Shown: positions 18,710 through 27,757, counted from the first letter of the stretch. The stretch: 64,000 nucleotides of DNA from an uncultured Aquimarina sp. (GCA_947496355.1 CANMCO010000015.1:1-64000), one strand, 5' to 3'. A program made the numbers and translations. Notes: generated by a model from the letters alone, not told the origin.

Positions 18710-19420
18710 ATGGTAAACAAACACAAAGCTCTAAAAATTAGAAAGATACATCGTTATTTGGGTCTCTTTTTAGGTGTTCAATTCTTATTTTGGACAATAA
18801 GCGGATTGTATTTTAGTTGGACTAATATTGATGATATTCACGGAGACCACTTTAAAAATTTGGAGTATCAACCTAAAGCATTTGATAACTTAATAAGTCC
18901 GTCACAACTAGATGTTCAATACGGTATTAGAACAATCGAAATAAGGGATTTGAATAATACGCCTTACTATTGGATAAACAATAAGCAACTGTACAATGCC
19001 GTAAATGGAAGTCTAAAAAATCATATCACCAAAGAGGAAGCACTTTATATTGCTAAAAATAATATAAAAAGCAATTTAGAGGTGGAAACTATCAGGCAAA
19101 TCTATGAGGTTGGTAAGCATCACGAATACAGAAAGAAGTTGTTACCTGCTTATGTTATATCCTATCAAACAGATGAAGCTCTTAAGGCTTATGTGTCTGT
19201 AAAGGATGGAAAGTTTCAAACGGTAAGGCATCGCAGTTGGCGGTGGTTTGATTTTTTATGGATGACCCATACAATGGATTATGAAGCGAGAGATAACTTT
19301 AATACAATTGTTTTAAGAATCTTTTCGCTTTTAGGTTTAATCACGGTATTAAGCGGATTTTTGTTATGGTATACATCATCACCTTCCATTAGAAAAATGA
19401 TAAAACGAATAAAAAGATAA
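18710..19420 (+). CDS. PepSY-domain membrane protein
   Basis: This 236-residue protein has an N-terminal membrane helix (YLGLFLGVQFLFWTISGLYFSW), a periplasmic PepSY region (about 95-175) and a C-terminal helix (VLRIFSLLGLITVLSGFLLWY), the PepSY-associated TM layout. Histidines flank the first helix (KIHRYLG) and precede the last (RHRSW ... WMTHTMD), as in PepSY proteins thought to bind haem or help in electron transfer. Genes of this kind often accompany CusA operons in Flavobacteriia, but their role is unknown. It is separated by 6 and 2 bp from its neighbours, so it is clearly co-transcribed. Confidence 0.82.
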   Translation: MVNKHKALKIRKIHRYLGLFLGVQFLFWTISGLYFSWTNIDDIHGDHFKNLEYQPKAFDNLISPSQLDVQYGIRTIEIRDLNNTPYYWINNKQLYNAVNGSLKNHITKEEALYIAKNNIKSNLEVETIRQIYEVGKHHEYRKKLLPAYVISYQTDEALKAYVSVKDGKFQTVRHRSWRWFDFLWMTHTMDYEARDNFNTIVLRIFSLLGLITVLSGFLLWYTSSPSIRKMIKRIKR

Positions 19421-19422
19421 AA

Positions 19423-20994
19423 ATGAAAAAATATATAGTCTATTCAGGAATATTAACCCTAGGTCTTCTTTTAGGTTGGTTGTTTTTTGGTGGTTCATCG
19501 AATACAAAAAAAGAACACAATCACGATTTGATAACAGAAACCAGTCAAATGTGGACGTGTTCTATGCACCCAAAGGTTTTGCAACCAGAGCCAGGTGATT
19601 GCCCTATTTGTGGTATGGATTTAATTCCTGCTGAAAACGGTAGTAAAGGTTTATTAGCAGACCAATTCAGGCTAACAGAAAACGCAATGGCATTGGCTAA
19701 CATTCAAACTACAATTGTGGGTAAGGGAATAGTGGAAGACAATGTTATTAAACTATCGGGTAAAATTGCTGAAAATGAAGAGTCCAATGCAGTACAGGTA
19801 AGTTACTTTTCAGGAAGAATAGAAAGGTTAAATATAAGTTTTACGGGTGAAGAAATTCGTAAAGGACAATTATTAGCAACTATTTATTCATCAGAATTGT
19901 ATGCAGCACAGCAAGAATTGATTACAGCCGCATCTTTAAAGGAATCGCAACCTGAATTATACAAGGCGGTTCATAATAAATTGAAGTTATGGAAACTCTC
20001 TGATAATCAAATTAATCAGATTGAAGAAACAGGAAAAGTAAAAGAAAACTTTCCTGTTTATGCAACTGTTTCGGGAATAGTTACTGAAAAATTGGTAGAA
20101 CAAGGCGATTATATAAAGCAAGGTCAACCGTTGTTGAAGATTACCAATTTAAATACTGTTTGGGCAAATTTTGATGTATATGAAAACCAAATAGACCTTC
20201 TTAAAAAAGGGCAAGAGGTCAAAGTTATTACAAACGCTTACCCTAATAGGGAATTTAGAGGTAAAGTAGATTTTATAGACCCAGTTTTAGATACCAGTAC
20301 CCGAACTTTAACTTTACGAGTTGTATTGAACAACCAAAACAATGTATTTAAACCAGGAATGTTTGTTCAGGCTGAAATTGAAAGTATTATTAATAAAAAC
20401 GAAAGTGTTTTAGTTATTCCGTCCTCAGCTGTATTATGGACAGGGGAACGTTCTGTAGTCTATTTAAAAAGCGATCCAGATCAACCAGTTTTTGAAATGC
20501 ATGAAATAACATTAGGAAATAAAATTGGCGCTAATTATGAAGTATTAGAAGGGTTGAGCAATGGTGACGAAATAGTTACTAATGGAACATTCACAGTAGA
20601 TGCAGCTGCACAATTACACGGTAAGAGATCAATGATGAATAATACTGATCGAAAAAATAAGGATATAGTTATAAAAGATATAAGTTTTGGTGTAAGGGGT
20701 AATTGTGAAATGTGTAAAAATACCATTGAAAAAGCGGCCAGTAGTGTTGATGGTGTAGCAAGTGCCAATTGGGATGTAGATAAAAAGAAAATTGATGTAT
20801 CTTTTGATGGCACCAAAACGGATGTTATGACAATTCATAACGCCATAGCAGCATCAGGTTATAGTACCGAAAAAGTTGCAGGTAGTGAAGAGGCATATAT
20901 AAACCTTCCAAGTTGTTGTCAATATGATAACGAAATGATGATGAATCAATCAGGTGAGATGAAAGCAGATGACCATTCAAATCATAATCATTAA
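19423..20994 (+). CDS. cusB: CusB-like periplasmic adaptor with N-terminal metal-binding and C-terminal HMA domains
   Basis: This 523-residue adaptor links the RND pump to the TolC channel. After an N-terminal membrane anchor (VYSGILTLGLLLGWLFFGG) comes the heavy-metal-binding domain with WTCSMHP and CPICGMDL (residues 44-68). The adaptor core follows, with a barrel-sandwich half (VYATVSGIVTEKLVEQGDYIKQG) and a beta-barrel/RND-contact region. Unusually, a complete HMA-like domain is appended (about 415-490, GNCEMCKNTIEKA), followed by a CC and a Met/His-rich tail. The extra domain gives the adaptor two more thiol metal sites. It is the last gene of the operon, with a terminator at 21041. Confidence 0.93.
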   Translation: MKKYIVYSGILTLGLLLGWLFFGGSSNTKKEHNHDLITETSQMWTCSMHPKVLQPEPGDCPICGMDLIPAENGSKGLLADQFRLTENAMALANIQTTIVGKGIVEDNVIKLSGKIAENEESNAVQVSYFSGRIERLNISFTGEEIRKGQLLATIYSSELYAAQQELITAASLKESQPELYKAVHNKLKLWKLSDNQINQIEETGKVKENFPVYATVSGIVTEKLVEQGDYIKQGQPLLKITNLNTVWANFDVYENQIDLLKKGQEVKVITNAYPNREFRGKVDFIDPVLDTSTRTLTLRVVLNNQNNVFKPGMFVQAEIESIINKNESVLVIPSSAVLWTGERSVVYLKSDPDQPVFEMHEITLGNKIGANYEVLEGLSNGDEIVTNGTFTVDAAAQLHGKRSMMNNTDRKNKDIVIKDISFGVRGNCEMCKNTIEKAASSVDGVASANWDVDKKKIDVSFDGTKTDVMTIHNAIAASGYSTEKVAGSEEAYINLPSCCQYDNEMMMNQSGEMKADDHSNHNH

Positions 20995-21040
20995 GTCTAA
21001 AATTATTAGAGTTGATGGGGTGGAGTGAACTAAAAAAAAG

Positions 21041-21075
21041 AAAAACCTTGTTATCAATTGATTACAAGGTTTTTT
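21041..21075. terminator. Bidirectional terminator after efflux operon and tRNA-Ser
   Basis: The stem AAACCTTGT/ACAAGGTTT is flanked by A-rich and T-rich runs. It lies between the convergent cusB-like gene and tRNA-Ser and can end both transcripts. The rest of 20995-21333 holds only the tRNA and its promoter. Confidence 0.85.
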
Positions 21076-21076
21076 G

Positions 21077-21161
21077 CGGAGAATGAGGGATTCGAACCCC
21101 CGGAGGTGTGACCCTCAACAGTTTTCAAGACTGCCGCATTCGACCACTCTGCCAATTCTCC
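21077..21161 (-). tRNA. tRNA-Ser (UGA)
   Basis: The minus strand folds as a class II tRNA with acceptor stem GGAGAAT/ATTCTCC and discriminator G. The anticodon loop CTTGAAA gives UGA, a long variable arm follows, and the T-loop is GTTCGAATC. The CCA end is not encoded. A TATATTTG box lies 39 bp upstream of the 5-prime end. Confidence 0.97.
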
Positions 21162-21199
21162 AGTGTTTAGTCTCATCAGGTATTCCCTGAATGCGGGTG

Positions 21200-21207
21200 C
21201 AAATATA
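21200..21207 (-). promoter_or_regulatory. Promoter box for tRNA-Ser
   Basis: CAAATATA on the plus strand reads TATATTTG on the minus strand, 39 bp before the mature tRNA end. It matches the TAnnTTTG consensus. Confidence 0.55.
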
Positions 21208-21333
21208 AAACCTTTTTTAATTCTAAAAAGAATAATTTTAAAATAATTTTAAAGATATTTTTATATCAATAGTATTCTACTTTATCATATAAGTGGAATT
21301 GAGTATCTTGTGGGCTCTAAATTAAATAATTGC

Positions 21334-22395
21334 ATGAAAAACACATTAATGCTTATAGGTTCATTTATCGTTTATTGCTGTTGGACTTCACAAAATTCTG
21401 CGGTTACTGATAAAAACCTAAATGCTAATCCAGATTTTGAAACAGCCATTGTCAAATATGCAGAAAGTATAACGGCTGCTGAGCTTAAAGAATATTTGTA
21501 CACCTTTGCAGGTGATGATTTTGAAGGTAGAGATACGGGTGAACCTGGGCAAAAGAAAGCTGCCGAATATTTAAAAAAACAATATGTAGAAATGGGAATT
21601 CCTTCTCCTTTGGGTGAGGATGATTATTTTCAAGAAATACCACAAAGTTATTTTAGAGGAGGTATAAAATCTTCAGAGAATGTACTTGCTTTTATTGAAG
21701 GAACGGAAAAACCAGAAGAGATAGTAGTACTTTCTGCACATTATGATCATGTAGGGAAAGATGAAAAAGGTAATGTTTATAATGGAGCTGATGATGATGG
21801 TTCTGGTACGGTAAGTTTATTAGAGCTAGCAGAAGCTTTTATCACCGCAAAAAAGGATGGTTTTGGACCTAAACGATCTATATTATTCTTGCACGTTACC
21901 GGAGAAGAGAAAGGACTATACGGTTCTAGGTTTTATACCGAAAACCCAGTTTTTCCTCTTGAGAATACAGTTACAGATCTTAATATAGATATGATTGGAA
22001 GAATTGATAATAAGCATGACGAAGAGGATAAAAATAATTACGTTTACCTAATAGGTAGTGATCGATTAAGTACAGAATTGCATAATATAAGTGAAGAAGT
22101 TAACTTGAAGTATACAAAGCTGGATATAGATTATACGTATAATGAAGAAAATGACCCAAATCGTTTTTATTTCAGAAGTGATCATTACAATTTTGCAAAG
22201 CATAATATTCCTATTATATTTTATTTTAATGGAGTACATGAAGATTATCACAAACCAACCGATACAGCAGATAAGATAGAATATGACTTAATGGCCAAAC
22301 GAGCACAATTAGTTTTTTATACCGCTTGGGAAGTAGCTAATAGAGCAGAGCGACTTGTTGTTGACGGAATAGAAAAAAAGGAAGAGAAAGAGTAA
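21334..22395 (+). CDS. M28-family metallopeptidase, probable lipoprotein
   Basis: This 353-residue exported aminopeptidase-like protein has the zinc ligands of M28: His in SAHYDHVG, Asp in NGADDDGSG, the catalytic and ligand Glu pair in VTGEEKGLYGS, Asp in LNIDMIGR and His in DHYNF...HEDYHKP. The N-terminus (MKNTLMLIGSFIVYCCWTS) looks like a lipoprotein signal with Cys17 or Cys18 as the lipidation site. It would cleave peptides in the periplasm or at the outer membrane. The ATG at 21334 is chosen because the upstream GTG start would put polar residues before the signal. It is monocistronic with its own terminator. Confidence 0.92.
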   Translation: MKNTLMLIGSFIVYCCWTSQNSAVTDKNLNANPDFETAIVKYAESITAAELKEYLYTFAGDDFEGRDTGEPGQKKAAEYLKKQYVEMGIPSPLGEDDYFQEIPQSYFRGGIKSSENVLAFIEGTEKPEEIVVLSAHYDHVGKDEKGNVYNGADDDGSGTVSLLELAEAFITAKKDGFGPKRSILFLHVTGEEKGLYGSRFYTENPVFPLENTVTDLNIDMIGRIDNKHDEEDKNNYVYLIGSDRLSTELHNISEEVNLKYTKLDIDYTYNEENDPNRFYFRSDHYNFAKHNIPIIFYFNGVHEDYHKPTDTADKIEYDLMAKRAQLVFYTAWEVANRAERLVVDGIEKKEEKE

Positions 22396-22425
22396 ACGGT
22401 GATTACCGTACTATATAGAATTAAG

Positions 22426-22455
22426 AAAGCCCTTATGTTTACATAAGGGCTTTTT
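22426..22455 (+). terminator. Intrinsic terminator of the M28 peptidase gene
   Basis: The stem AAAGCCCTTATG/CATAAGGGCTTT has a 4-base loop and is followed by TTTTTACTT. It starts 31 bp after the stop codon. Confidence 0.88.
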
Positions 22456-22464
22456 ACTTATAAG

Positions 22465-22539
22465 GGTGGAAGACGGGATTCGAACCCGCGACCCTTGGTA
22501 CCACAAACCAATGCTCTAACCAACTGAGCTACAACCACC
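22465..22539 (-). tRNA. tRNA-His (GUG)
   Basis: The minus strand folds as a standard cloverleaf with anticodon loop TTTGTGG (GUG), D-loop AGTTGGTTA and T-loop TTCGAAT. A templated G(-1) pairs with C73, as expected for tRNA-His. The acceptor stem GTGGTTG/CTTCCAC has two adjacent T:T oppositions at pairs 5-68 and 6-67. CCA is not encoded. Confidence 0.95.
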
Positions 22540-22555
22540 ATTTAATTTCAGGCAG

Positions 22556-22563
22556 CAAAAATA
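22556..22563 (-). promoter_or_regulatory. Promoter box for tRNA-His
   Basis: CAAAAATA reads TATTTTTG on the minus strand, 17 bp before the tRNA 5-prime end. It matches TAnnTTTG. Confidence 0.5.
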
Positions 22564-22598
22564 AAGTATTTCTACATTTCTACAAACAATTTTTAGCA

Positions 22599-23315
22599 TT
22601 AAATTAAATTAAAAATAGAATCGACTGCTACATAGCGTTCTACAGTAAACCCTTCGGCATATTCTACACCAATAATTCTTCCTAAATCTGCTGCACGGTA
22701 CTTTATGCTATCCAAAAAATTTCTGCTTGAGATAGGAGTTGTTGGTTCTTTACTGCTTGTATCATAAAATTGAGAGGCATATGCTTCTACACTTTCCATT
22801 TTTTTATCAATGTGATTACTAATATCAACCACAAAATCAGGGGTAATATTTGCCCATTGTATATAATGGTATATATGTTTAGGGCGCCAAGCCTCTTGTT
22901 TTACTCCATTTAATGAGGTTTCTATTTTTCTTAAACCAGATAAAAAACAGGCATCACTTACTAGCTTACTTCCTTTTCCATGATCAATATGGCGATCGGT
23001 TACTGCATTGCATAAAACGATTTCTGGTTTATATTTTCGCAGTAATTTTATTACTTCTAATTGGTGATTTTGATCATTAATAAAAAAACCATCTTTAAAC
23101 CCTAAGTTTTCTCTGGTAAGTACACCTAGGATTTCTGAAGCTTTTTTTGCTTCCTGATCTCTTATTTCTGGAGTGCCTCTTGTTCCTAGTTCTCCTCTGG
23201 TAAGATCTAGAATTCCCACTTTTTTACCGTTTTCGACCTCTTTAGCTATTGTGCCAGAGCAACTTAATTCTACATCATCGGGGTGTGCTCCTATGGCAAG
23301 AATATCTAACTTCAT
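22599..23315 (-). CDS. bshB1: Bacillithiol biosynthesis deacetylase BshB1
   Basis: This 238-residue PIG-L/LmbE-family zinc deacetylase removes the acetyl group from GlcNAc-malate, the second step of bacillithiol synthesis. The zinc and catalytic motif AHPDDVE is at residues 10-16, the second ligand region HIDHGKG at about 113, and the family-typical TRGELGTRG at about 40. The C-terminal KYRAADLGRIIGVEYAEGF matches BshB1 proteins. It lies 3 bp after the trans-sulfuration enzyme gene, suggesting co-transcription of cysteine and bacillithiol metabolism. Confidence 0.93.
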   Translation of the reverse strand: MKLDILAIGAHPDDVELSCSGTIAKEVENGKKVGILDLTRGELGTRGTPEIRDQEAKKASEILGVLTRENLGFKDGFFINDQNHQLEVIKLLRKYKPEIVLCNAVTDRHIDHGKGSKLVSDACFLSGLRKIETSLNGVKQEAWRPKHIYHYIQWANITPDFVVDISNHIDKKMESVEAYASQFYDTSSKEPTTPISSRNFLDSIKYRAADLGRIIGVEYAEGFTVERYVAVDSIFNLI

Positions 23316-23318
23316 ATT

Positions 23319-24488
23319 TTAATGTTTTAATTCTAAGACTTTTATTTTTTTTATTGCTTGTAGAATATCTTGCATTAAATCTTCTTTTTCCTCAATGCCT
23401 ACACTAAATCTTAGTAATCCGTTTTTTATTCCCTGTAGATTTCTTTCTTCTTCAGTTAATAAAGCATGAGAGGTAAGGGTAGGTGATAGGATTGTACTTT
23501 CTACACCTGCAAGACTCATAGAGCTCTTAATTAGTCTCAGTTCTTTTTGAAACTTACTTGCGTCTAATTCATTTTTTAATTCAAAAGAGAGCATTCCTCC
23601 ATAACCTTTCATTTGTTTTTTGGCAAGTTTATGGTCAGGATGGGATTTTAATCCGGGGTAGTGTACTGCAGACACATCATCCAGTTTTTCAAGCCACTTA
23701 GCTAATTTTAATGCGTTTTTATTTTGACGTTTTACGCGGATTCCTAATGTTTTTATGCTTCGCTCCAACATCCATACGGTAAAGTCACTTAGGCTCCCCC
23801 CATAATTCTTTGCTACTTGAAAAATCTGATTTATATTTTCTTCTGTAGCGACTACAGCTCCGGCAAGAATATCACTATGCCCGCCAAGATATTTGGTAGC
23901 AGAATGTAAAACAATATCTATTCCTAATGTTATAGGGTTTTGATTCACTGGTGAAGCAAAAGTGTTATCTATCATAGTTAAAATTCCCTTTTTCTTAGCT
24001 AATACTGCTACAGATTCAATATCTGTAATTGTAAGCAAAGGGTTTGAAGGAGTTTCTATATAAATCACTTTTGTATTGGGTTTTATTTTTTGTTCAAAAC
24101 CTTCAGTTGTCTGTGAGTCTACATAAGAAAAATCAATTCCACGTTTCTCGAACTCCTCATTAACAAGATTAGCCGTTCCTCCGTAAAGCGTTCGTTGTAA
24201 AACGATATGATCGCCTTTTTGCAAAAAAGCAAAAAGTGTAGTGCTAATTGCTGCCATTCCGCTTCCAAAAATTAAAGAAGACTCACCTTTTTCAAGAGCA
24301 GCTATTTTTTTGCAAAGAGCTTCTTGATTTGGGGTATTAAAATAACGTGGATAACGTTTTACGTCTACATCTTCAAATGCATATGATGTAGAGAGATATA
24401 TTGGCGATATAGCACCTTTAAATTGCTCATCATTGATTTCACCAAGATGTGTGCAGATGGTATTGAAACCCTGTTTTTTAGAATTCAT
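23319..24488 (-). CDS. PLP-dependent trans-sulfuration enzyme (cystathionine gamma-synthase/lyase or Met gamma-lyase type)
   Basis: This 389-residue Cys/Met metabolism enzyme has the PLP lysine in HSATKYLGGHSD (about 202), the phosphate-binding FGSGMAAIS (about 74) and TLYGGT (about 101), and the C-terminal SVGIEEKEDL. The fold covers gamma-synthase, gamma-lyase and methionine gamma-lyase activities. Sequence reading alone cannot separate them, although the QRTLYGGTANL and SLAGVESTILSPTLTSH segments are typical of lyase-like members. Its position 3 bp before bshB1 suggests it supplies or balances cysteine for bacillithiol. Confidence 0.88.
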   Translation of the reverse strand: MNSKKQGFNTICTHLGEINDEQFKGAISPIYLSTSYAFEDVDVKRYPRYFNTPNQEALCKKIAALEKGESSLIFGSGMAAISTTLFAFLQKGDHIVLQRTLYGGTANLVNEEFEKRGIDFSYVDSQTTEGFEQKIKPNTKVIYIETPSNPLLTITDIESVAVLAKKKGILTMIDNTFASPVNQNPITLGIDIVLHSATKYLGGHSDILAGAVVATEENINQIFQVAKNYGGSLSDFTVWMLERSIKTLGIRVKRQNKNALKLAKWLEKLDDVSAVHYPGLKSHPDHKLAKKQMKGYGGMLSFELKNELDASKFQKELRLIKSSMSLAGVESTILSPTLTSHALLTEEERNLQGIKNGLLRFSVGIEEKEDLMQDILQAIKKIKVLELKH

Positions 24489-24604
24489 AATAATGCGATG
24501 ACCTTATAGTTTTCGCACCTAAATTAAGATATTAAGAAGAAATCAAATAGCATTTAACAGATTAAATACAAATATTTGGAATTCGGGATGGGTATAATTT
24601 TAAA

Positions 24605-26839
24605 TTATGCCATTTTTACTTTTGAGATGTTTCTCATTATAGTTTGAAAGAATTGCTGAGTGTCATAAGGTTTGATTATTACATCATTCATTCCTACTGC
24701 TAGTGCTTGATTTCTTATTTCACCTTCTTCAACTGCTGTAAGTGCTATAATGGGAATGTGAGTATTAAAGGTTCTTATAACTTTAGTAGCTTCAAGACCA
24801 TTCATTTCTGGCATATTAATATCCATTAAGACTAAATCAAATTTTTCTACTTTCAGCATTTTTATAGCATCCATACCATTGCTGGCAATATTACATGTGT
24901 ATCCTTTCTTTTTTAGAATATTCTTCGTGACTATTTGATTTATTTTGTTGTCATCAACGATGAGGACATTAAAGTTGCTTGTCCCTACACTTATATTTTC
25001 TCCAGCTTGTAATGATATCTCTTGCTCCTTAACTGCTTTTTCATAAGAGAGATCAAAATAAAATTCGGATCCTTTTCCCTCTTTACTTTCCATTTTAATA
25101 TCACTCTTATGAAGGTGAATCAATTTTTTAACAATTGCCAGCCCTAAACCAGTACCTTCATATTCTTGATTTTCATTTTTTACTTGAGCAAAATTATCAA
25201 ATATAGATTGTTGTTTGCTTTTTGGGATTCCTATTCCGTCGTCACGCACAATAAAGCGCAAAACATATTTATCTTCTTTTTGGTCCAAGCATTTTACATA
25301 TACCCATATATTCCCATCTTTTGTAAACTTAAGGGCGTTTCCAATTAGGTTTATTAATATTTGAGATAACCTTACAGAATCACCAAGTAAAGTGGTGTTT
25401 ATTTTTTTATCAATATCAATATGAACGGTATTGTTATTGCTTTTTTGTTTTGTATGGAGTGAGTTTACAATACCCTCTATTAGTGATCTTAAATCAAACG
25501 AAACTTTTTCTAGGGTTACCTCATTAGTTTCGATCTTACTTAGTTGTAATACATCATTAATTAGTGCTAAAAGATAATCTCCAGAAAACTTTAAGGATTC
25601 TAAATATTCACTTTTTTTCTTTTCTTCTGGGTTTTCCATTAAAAGAGAAGTGAGACCAATTACACCATAAAGAGGAGTTCTAAGCTCATGACTTACAGTA
25701 GAGATAAACTGTGATTTTAATGTAGAAACTTGCTCTGCTGTTTCTTTGGCACTAATTAGTTCTCGATTTTTCTCGATTAAGACACCATTTAATCTTTTCT
25801 TTTGAATATTATTTTTATAGGCACTAATCAAGAAAGCTAAAGAAATTAGAATTAAAATTATACCAAGAATGATACTGATTTTCCATTTAGCAACTTTTGC
25901 CACACTTTCTTTTTTCTCGGATTCTGCTTTTTTTATCTTTTCCTCATATTGATCAACTTCATATTTGATATTGGCACGCTGTAATTCTATTAATTTTTTA
26001 AAATCTTTCGCTTTAAGTATATTTTGAAATTGCCTTTTCTGATAATAATATGCTTTTTGATAATCTTGCTGTTTGCGATATAGTTCTGATTTCGTCTCAT
26101 AAGAAGAGGCTAACTCTTCAAAATATGTAGAAATCAATTCATCATTATTGTTTTTGTTTTTAGTTTCTCCTAATGAATACGATATAGCTTCATCGATATA
26201 CTCTTCGGCTTTTTCATAATCTCTAATATTCAAAAAGTATTTACCCAAAAGTCCACTTAATTTTGTTTTAACAAGATTAGAAGAATTTTCATAAATTAAT
26301 TCTCTTGCCGGTGCCAGGTATTCATATGCGCTATCGAAATCGCTTCGTGAAATGTAATATTCACCTAGATTTAGCAAAGGTCTTATCATCCTTGCGGTGT
26401 CATTTAATTTTATAGCGTATTCATATGATTGTTTGTAATAGGTGACTCCTTTTGCTCTTGTAAGGTTGTGTTTTGTGTATACTCTAGCTAGGCTATTATA
26501 AAGATCTGTTTCTAAAACTTTACTTTTTGAGCTCCGGGCATAAGTCAACGCCTTTCTATAATTACCTCTCGCCTTTTTGTCATTTTCATTGATTTCGTAA
26601 TTCTTTGCAATGATGTTATAGATATATCCAAGACTTTTATCGTCATTATTATATTTAGCATTTTGCAGCGCTGCTTTTGCTATTTCTAAAGATTGCCCAT
26701 ACTTATACTCTTCTTGAAGTTTTTCCGCTTTCTCTATATAAGTCTGTATACTATCTGATATTAAAGAAGATTGAGACTGTAAGATTTGGGTAAAACTTAC
26801 TAATAATAAAAGGGTTATATGCTTAATAAAGTTTTTCAA
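24605..26839 (-). CDS. TPR-containing hybrid sensor histidine kinase
   Basis: This 744-residue membrane hybrid kinase has a signal sequence (HITLLLLVSFTQILQSQ), then TPR-like helical repeats (about 30-270) predicted to be periplasmic and a coiled-coil rich in KK and EE (about 285-312). A single membrane helix follows (WKISIILGIILILISLAFLISAY). Next come HisKA (FISTVSHELRTPLYG), HATPase_c (NALKFTKDG, DDGIGIP, GTGLGLAIVKKL) and a C-terminal receiver with phosphoacceptor in LVLMDINMPEMNG. No regulator gene is adjacent, so a separate phosphotransfer partner is needed. Two CCGTAA half-sites 22 bp apart lie 69-96 bp upstream of the start. Confidence 0.93.
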   Translation of the reverse strand: MKNFIKHITLLLLVSFTQILQSQSSLISDSIQTYIEKAEKLQEEYKYGQSLEIAKAALQNAKYNNDDKSLGYIYNIIAKNYEINENDKKARGNYRKALTYARSSKSKVLETDLYNSLARVYTKHNLTRAKGVTYYKQSYEYAIKLNDTARMIRPLLNLGEYYISRSDFDSAYEYLAPARELIYENSSNLVKTKLSGLLGKYFLNIRDYEKAEEYIDEAISYSLGETKNKNNNDELISTYFEELASSYETKSELYRKQQDYQKAYYYQKRQFQNILKAKDFKKLIELQRANIKYEVDQYEEKIKKAESEKKESVAKVAKWKISIILGIILILISLAFLISAYKNNIQKKRLNGVLIEKNRELISAKETAEQVSTLKSQFISTVSHELRTPLYGVIGLTSLLMENPEEKKKSEYLESLKFSGDYLLALINDVLQLSKIETNEVTLEKVSFDLRSLIEGIVNSLHTKQKSNNNTVHIDIDKKINTTLLGDSVRLSQILINLIGNALKFTKDGNIWVYVKCLDQKEDKYVLRFIVRDDGIGIPKSKQQSIFDNFAQVKNENQEYEGTGLGLAIVKKLIHLHKSDIKMESKEGKGSEFYFDLSYEKAVKEQEISLQAGENISVGTSNFNVLIVDDNKINQIVTKNILKKKGYTCNIASNGMDAIKMLKVEKFDLVLMDINMPEMNGLEATKVIRTFNTHIPIIALTAVEEGEIRNQALAVGMNDVIIKPYDTQQFFQTIMRNISKVKMA

Positions 26840-27065
26840 CTAAGGTATTTCTTTAGGTCTTATTAGGAGACGAAAATACGAAAATAGATTTAAGATGGTG
26901 TAATTCACCGTAAAAAAAGTGCAATTTATCCGTAATTTTTGTAGGTAAATTGATTGTTTTGTAGGATTTTTTGAGAGTTGCTAAGAAAAACATGGGTGAT
27001 TAGAAAAAACTATTTAATTATAAATAATTAAAATTATAGACTTGATATTGTTATTGAAGTAACAG

Positions 27066-27073
27066 TATATTTG
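27066..27073 (+). promoter_or_regulatory. Promoter box of the peroxiredoxin gene
   Basis: TATATTTG lies 45 bp before the start codon, with TTG motifs near 27042 and 27049. It matches the Bacteroidota -7 consensus and leaves a normal AT-rich leader. Confidence 0.55.
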
Positions 27074-27118
27074 CCGTGGTAAAAAATTAATTAATTATAA
27101 ATTTTTAAAGATAAAAAT

Positions 27119-27757
27119 ATGGCATTTGTAGGTAAAAAATTCCCAAGTTTAGATGTTGACGCAATGAACGATATGGGGGATACTTTTAAGCTTAACATTT
27201 TAGAAGAAGCTAAAAATAAAAATAAAAAAGTATTACTTTTTTGGTATCCTAAAGATTTTACTTTTGTCTGTCCAACAGAGTTACACGCTTTTCAAGAAGC
27301 TATTGCTGAATTTGAAAAAAGAAATACTATAGTTATTGGTGCATCTTGTGATACTCCAGAGGTACATTTTGCTTGGTTAAATACATCTAAGGATAATGGA
27401 GGTATAGAAGGCGTTACTTACCCAATTCTTGCAGATTCTAATCGTAACCTATCTAGTACACTTGGAATTTTAGATATTATTAATGAAGCTTATAACGAAG
27501 AAACTGGTGTAGTTACTGTAGAAGGAGATAACGTTACATATAGAGCTACGTACTTAATCGATGAAGAAGGTACTGTTTTTCATGAAGGAATAAATCATAT
27601 GCCAGTAGGAAGAAATGTGGCCGAATTTTTGAGATTGATAGATGCGTATGCACATGTTCAAAAAAATGGAGAAGTTTGTCCTGCTAACTGGGAGGAAGGA
27701 AAAGAAGCAATGAATGCTAACAGAGATAGTGTTGCTTCATACTTGGCTTCTAACTAA
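27119..27757 (+). CDS. 2-Cys peroxiredoxin (AhpC/TSA family)
   Basis: This 212-residue thiol peroxidase reduces hydrogen peroxide and organic peroxides. The peroxidatic Cys is in FTFVCPTELHAF (about residue 50) and the resolving Cys in GEVCPANW (about 179), with the conserved Arg in the MPVGRNVAE region. The arrangement is that of typical dimeric AhpC-type enzymes. A thioredoxin-like gene follows after 73 bp, a plausible reductant. An 11-bp perfect stem lies in that gap. Confidence 0.93.
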   Translation: MAFVGKKFPSLDVDAMNDMGDTFKLNILEEAKNKNKKVLLFWYPKDFTFVCPTELHAFQEAIAEFEKRNTIVIGASCDTPEVHFAWLNTSKDNGGIEGVTYPILADSNRNLSSTLGILDIINEAYNEETGVVTVEGDNVTYRATYLIDEEGTVFHEGINHMPVGRNVAEFLRLIDAYAHVQKNGEVCPANWEEGKEAMNANRDSVASYLASN

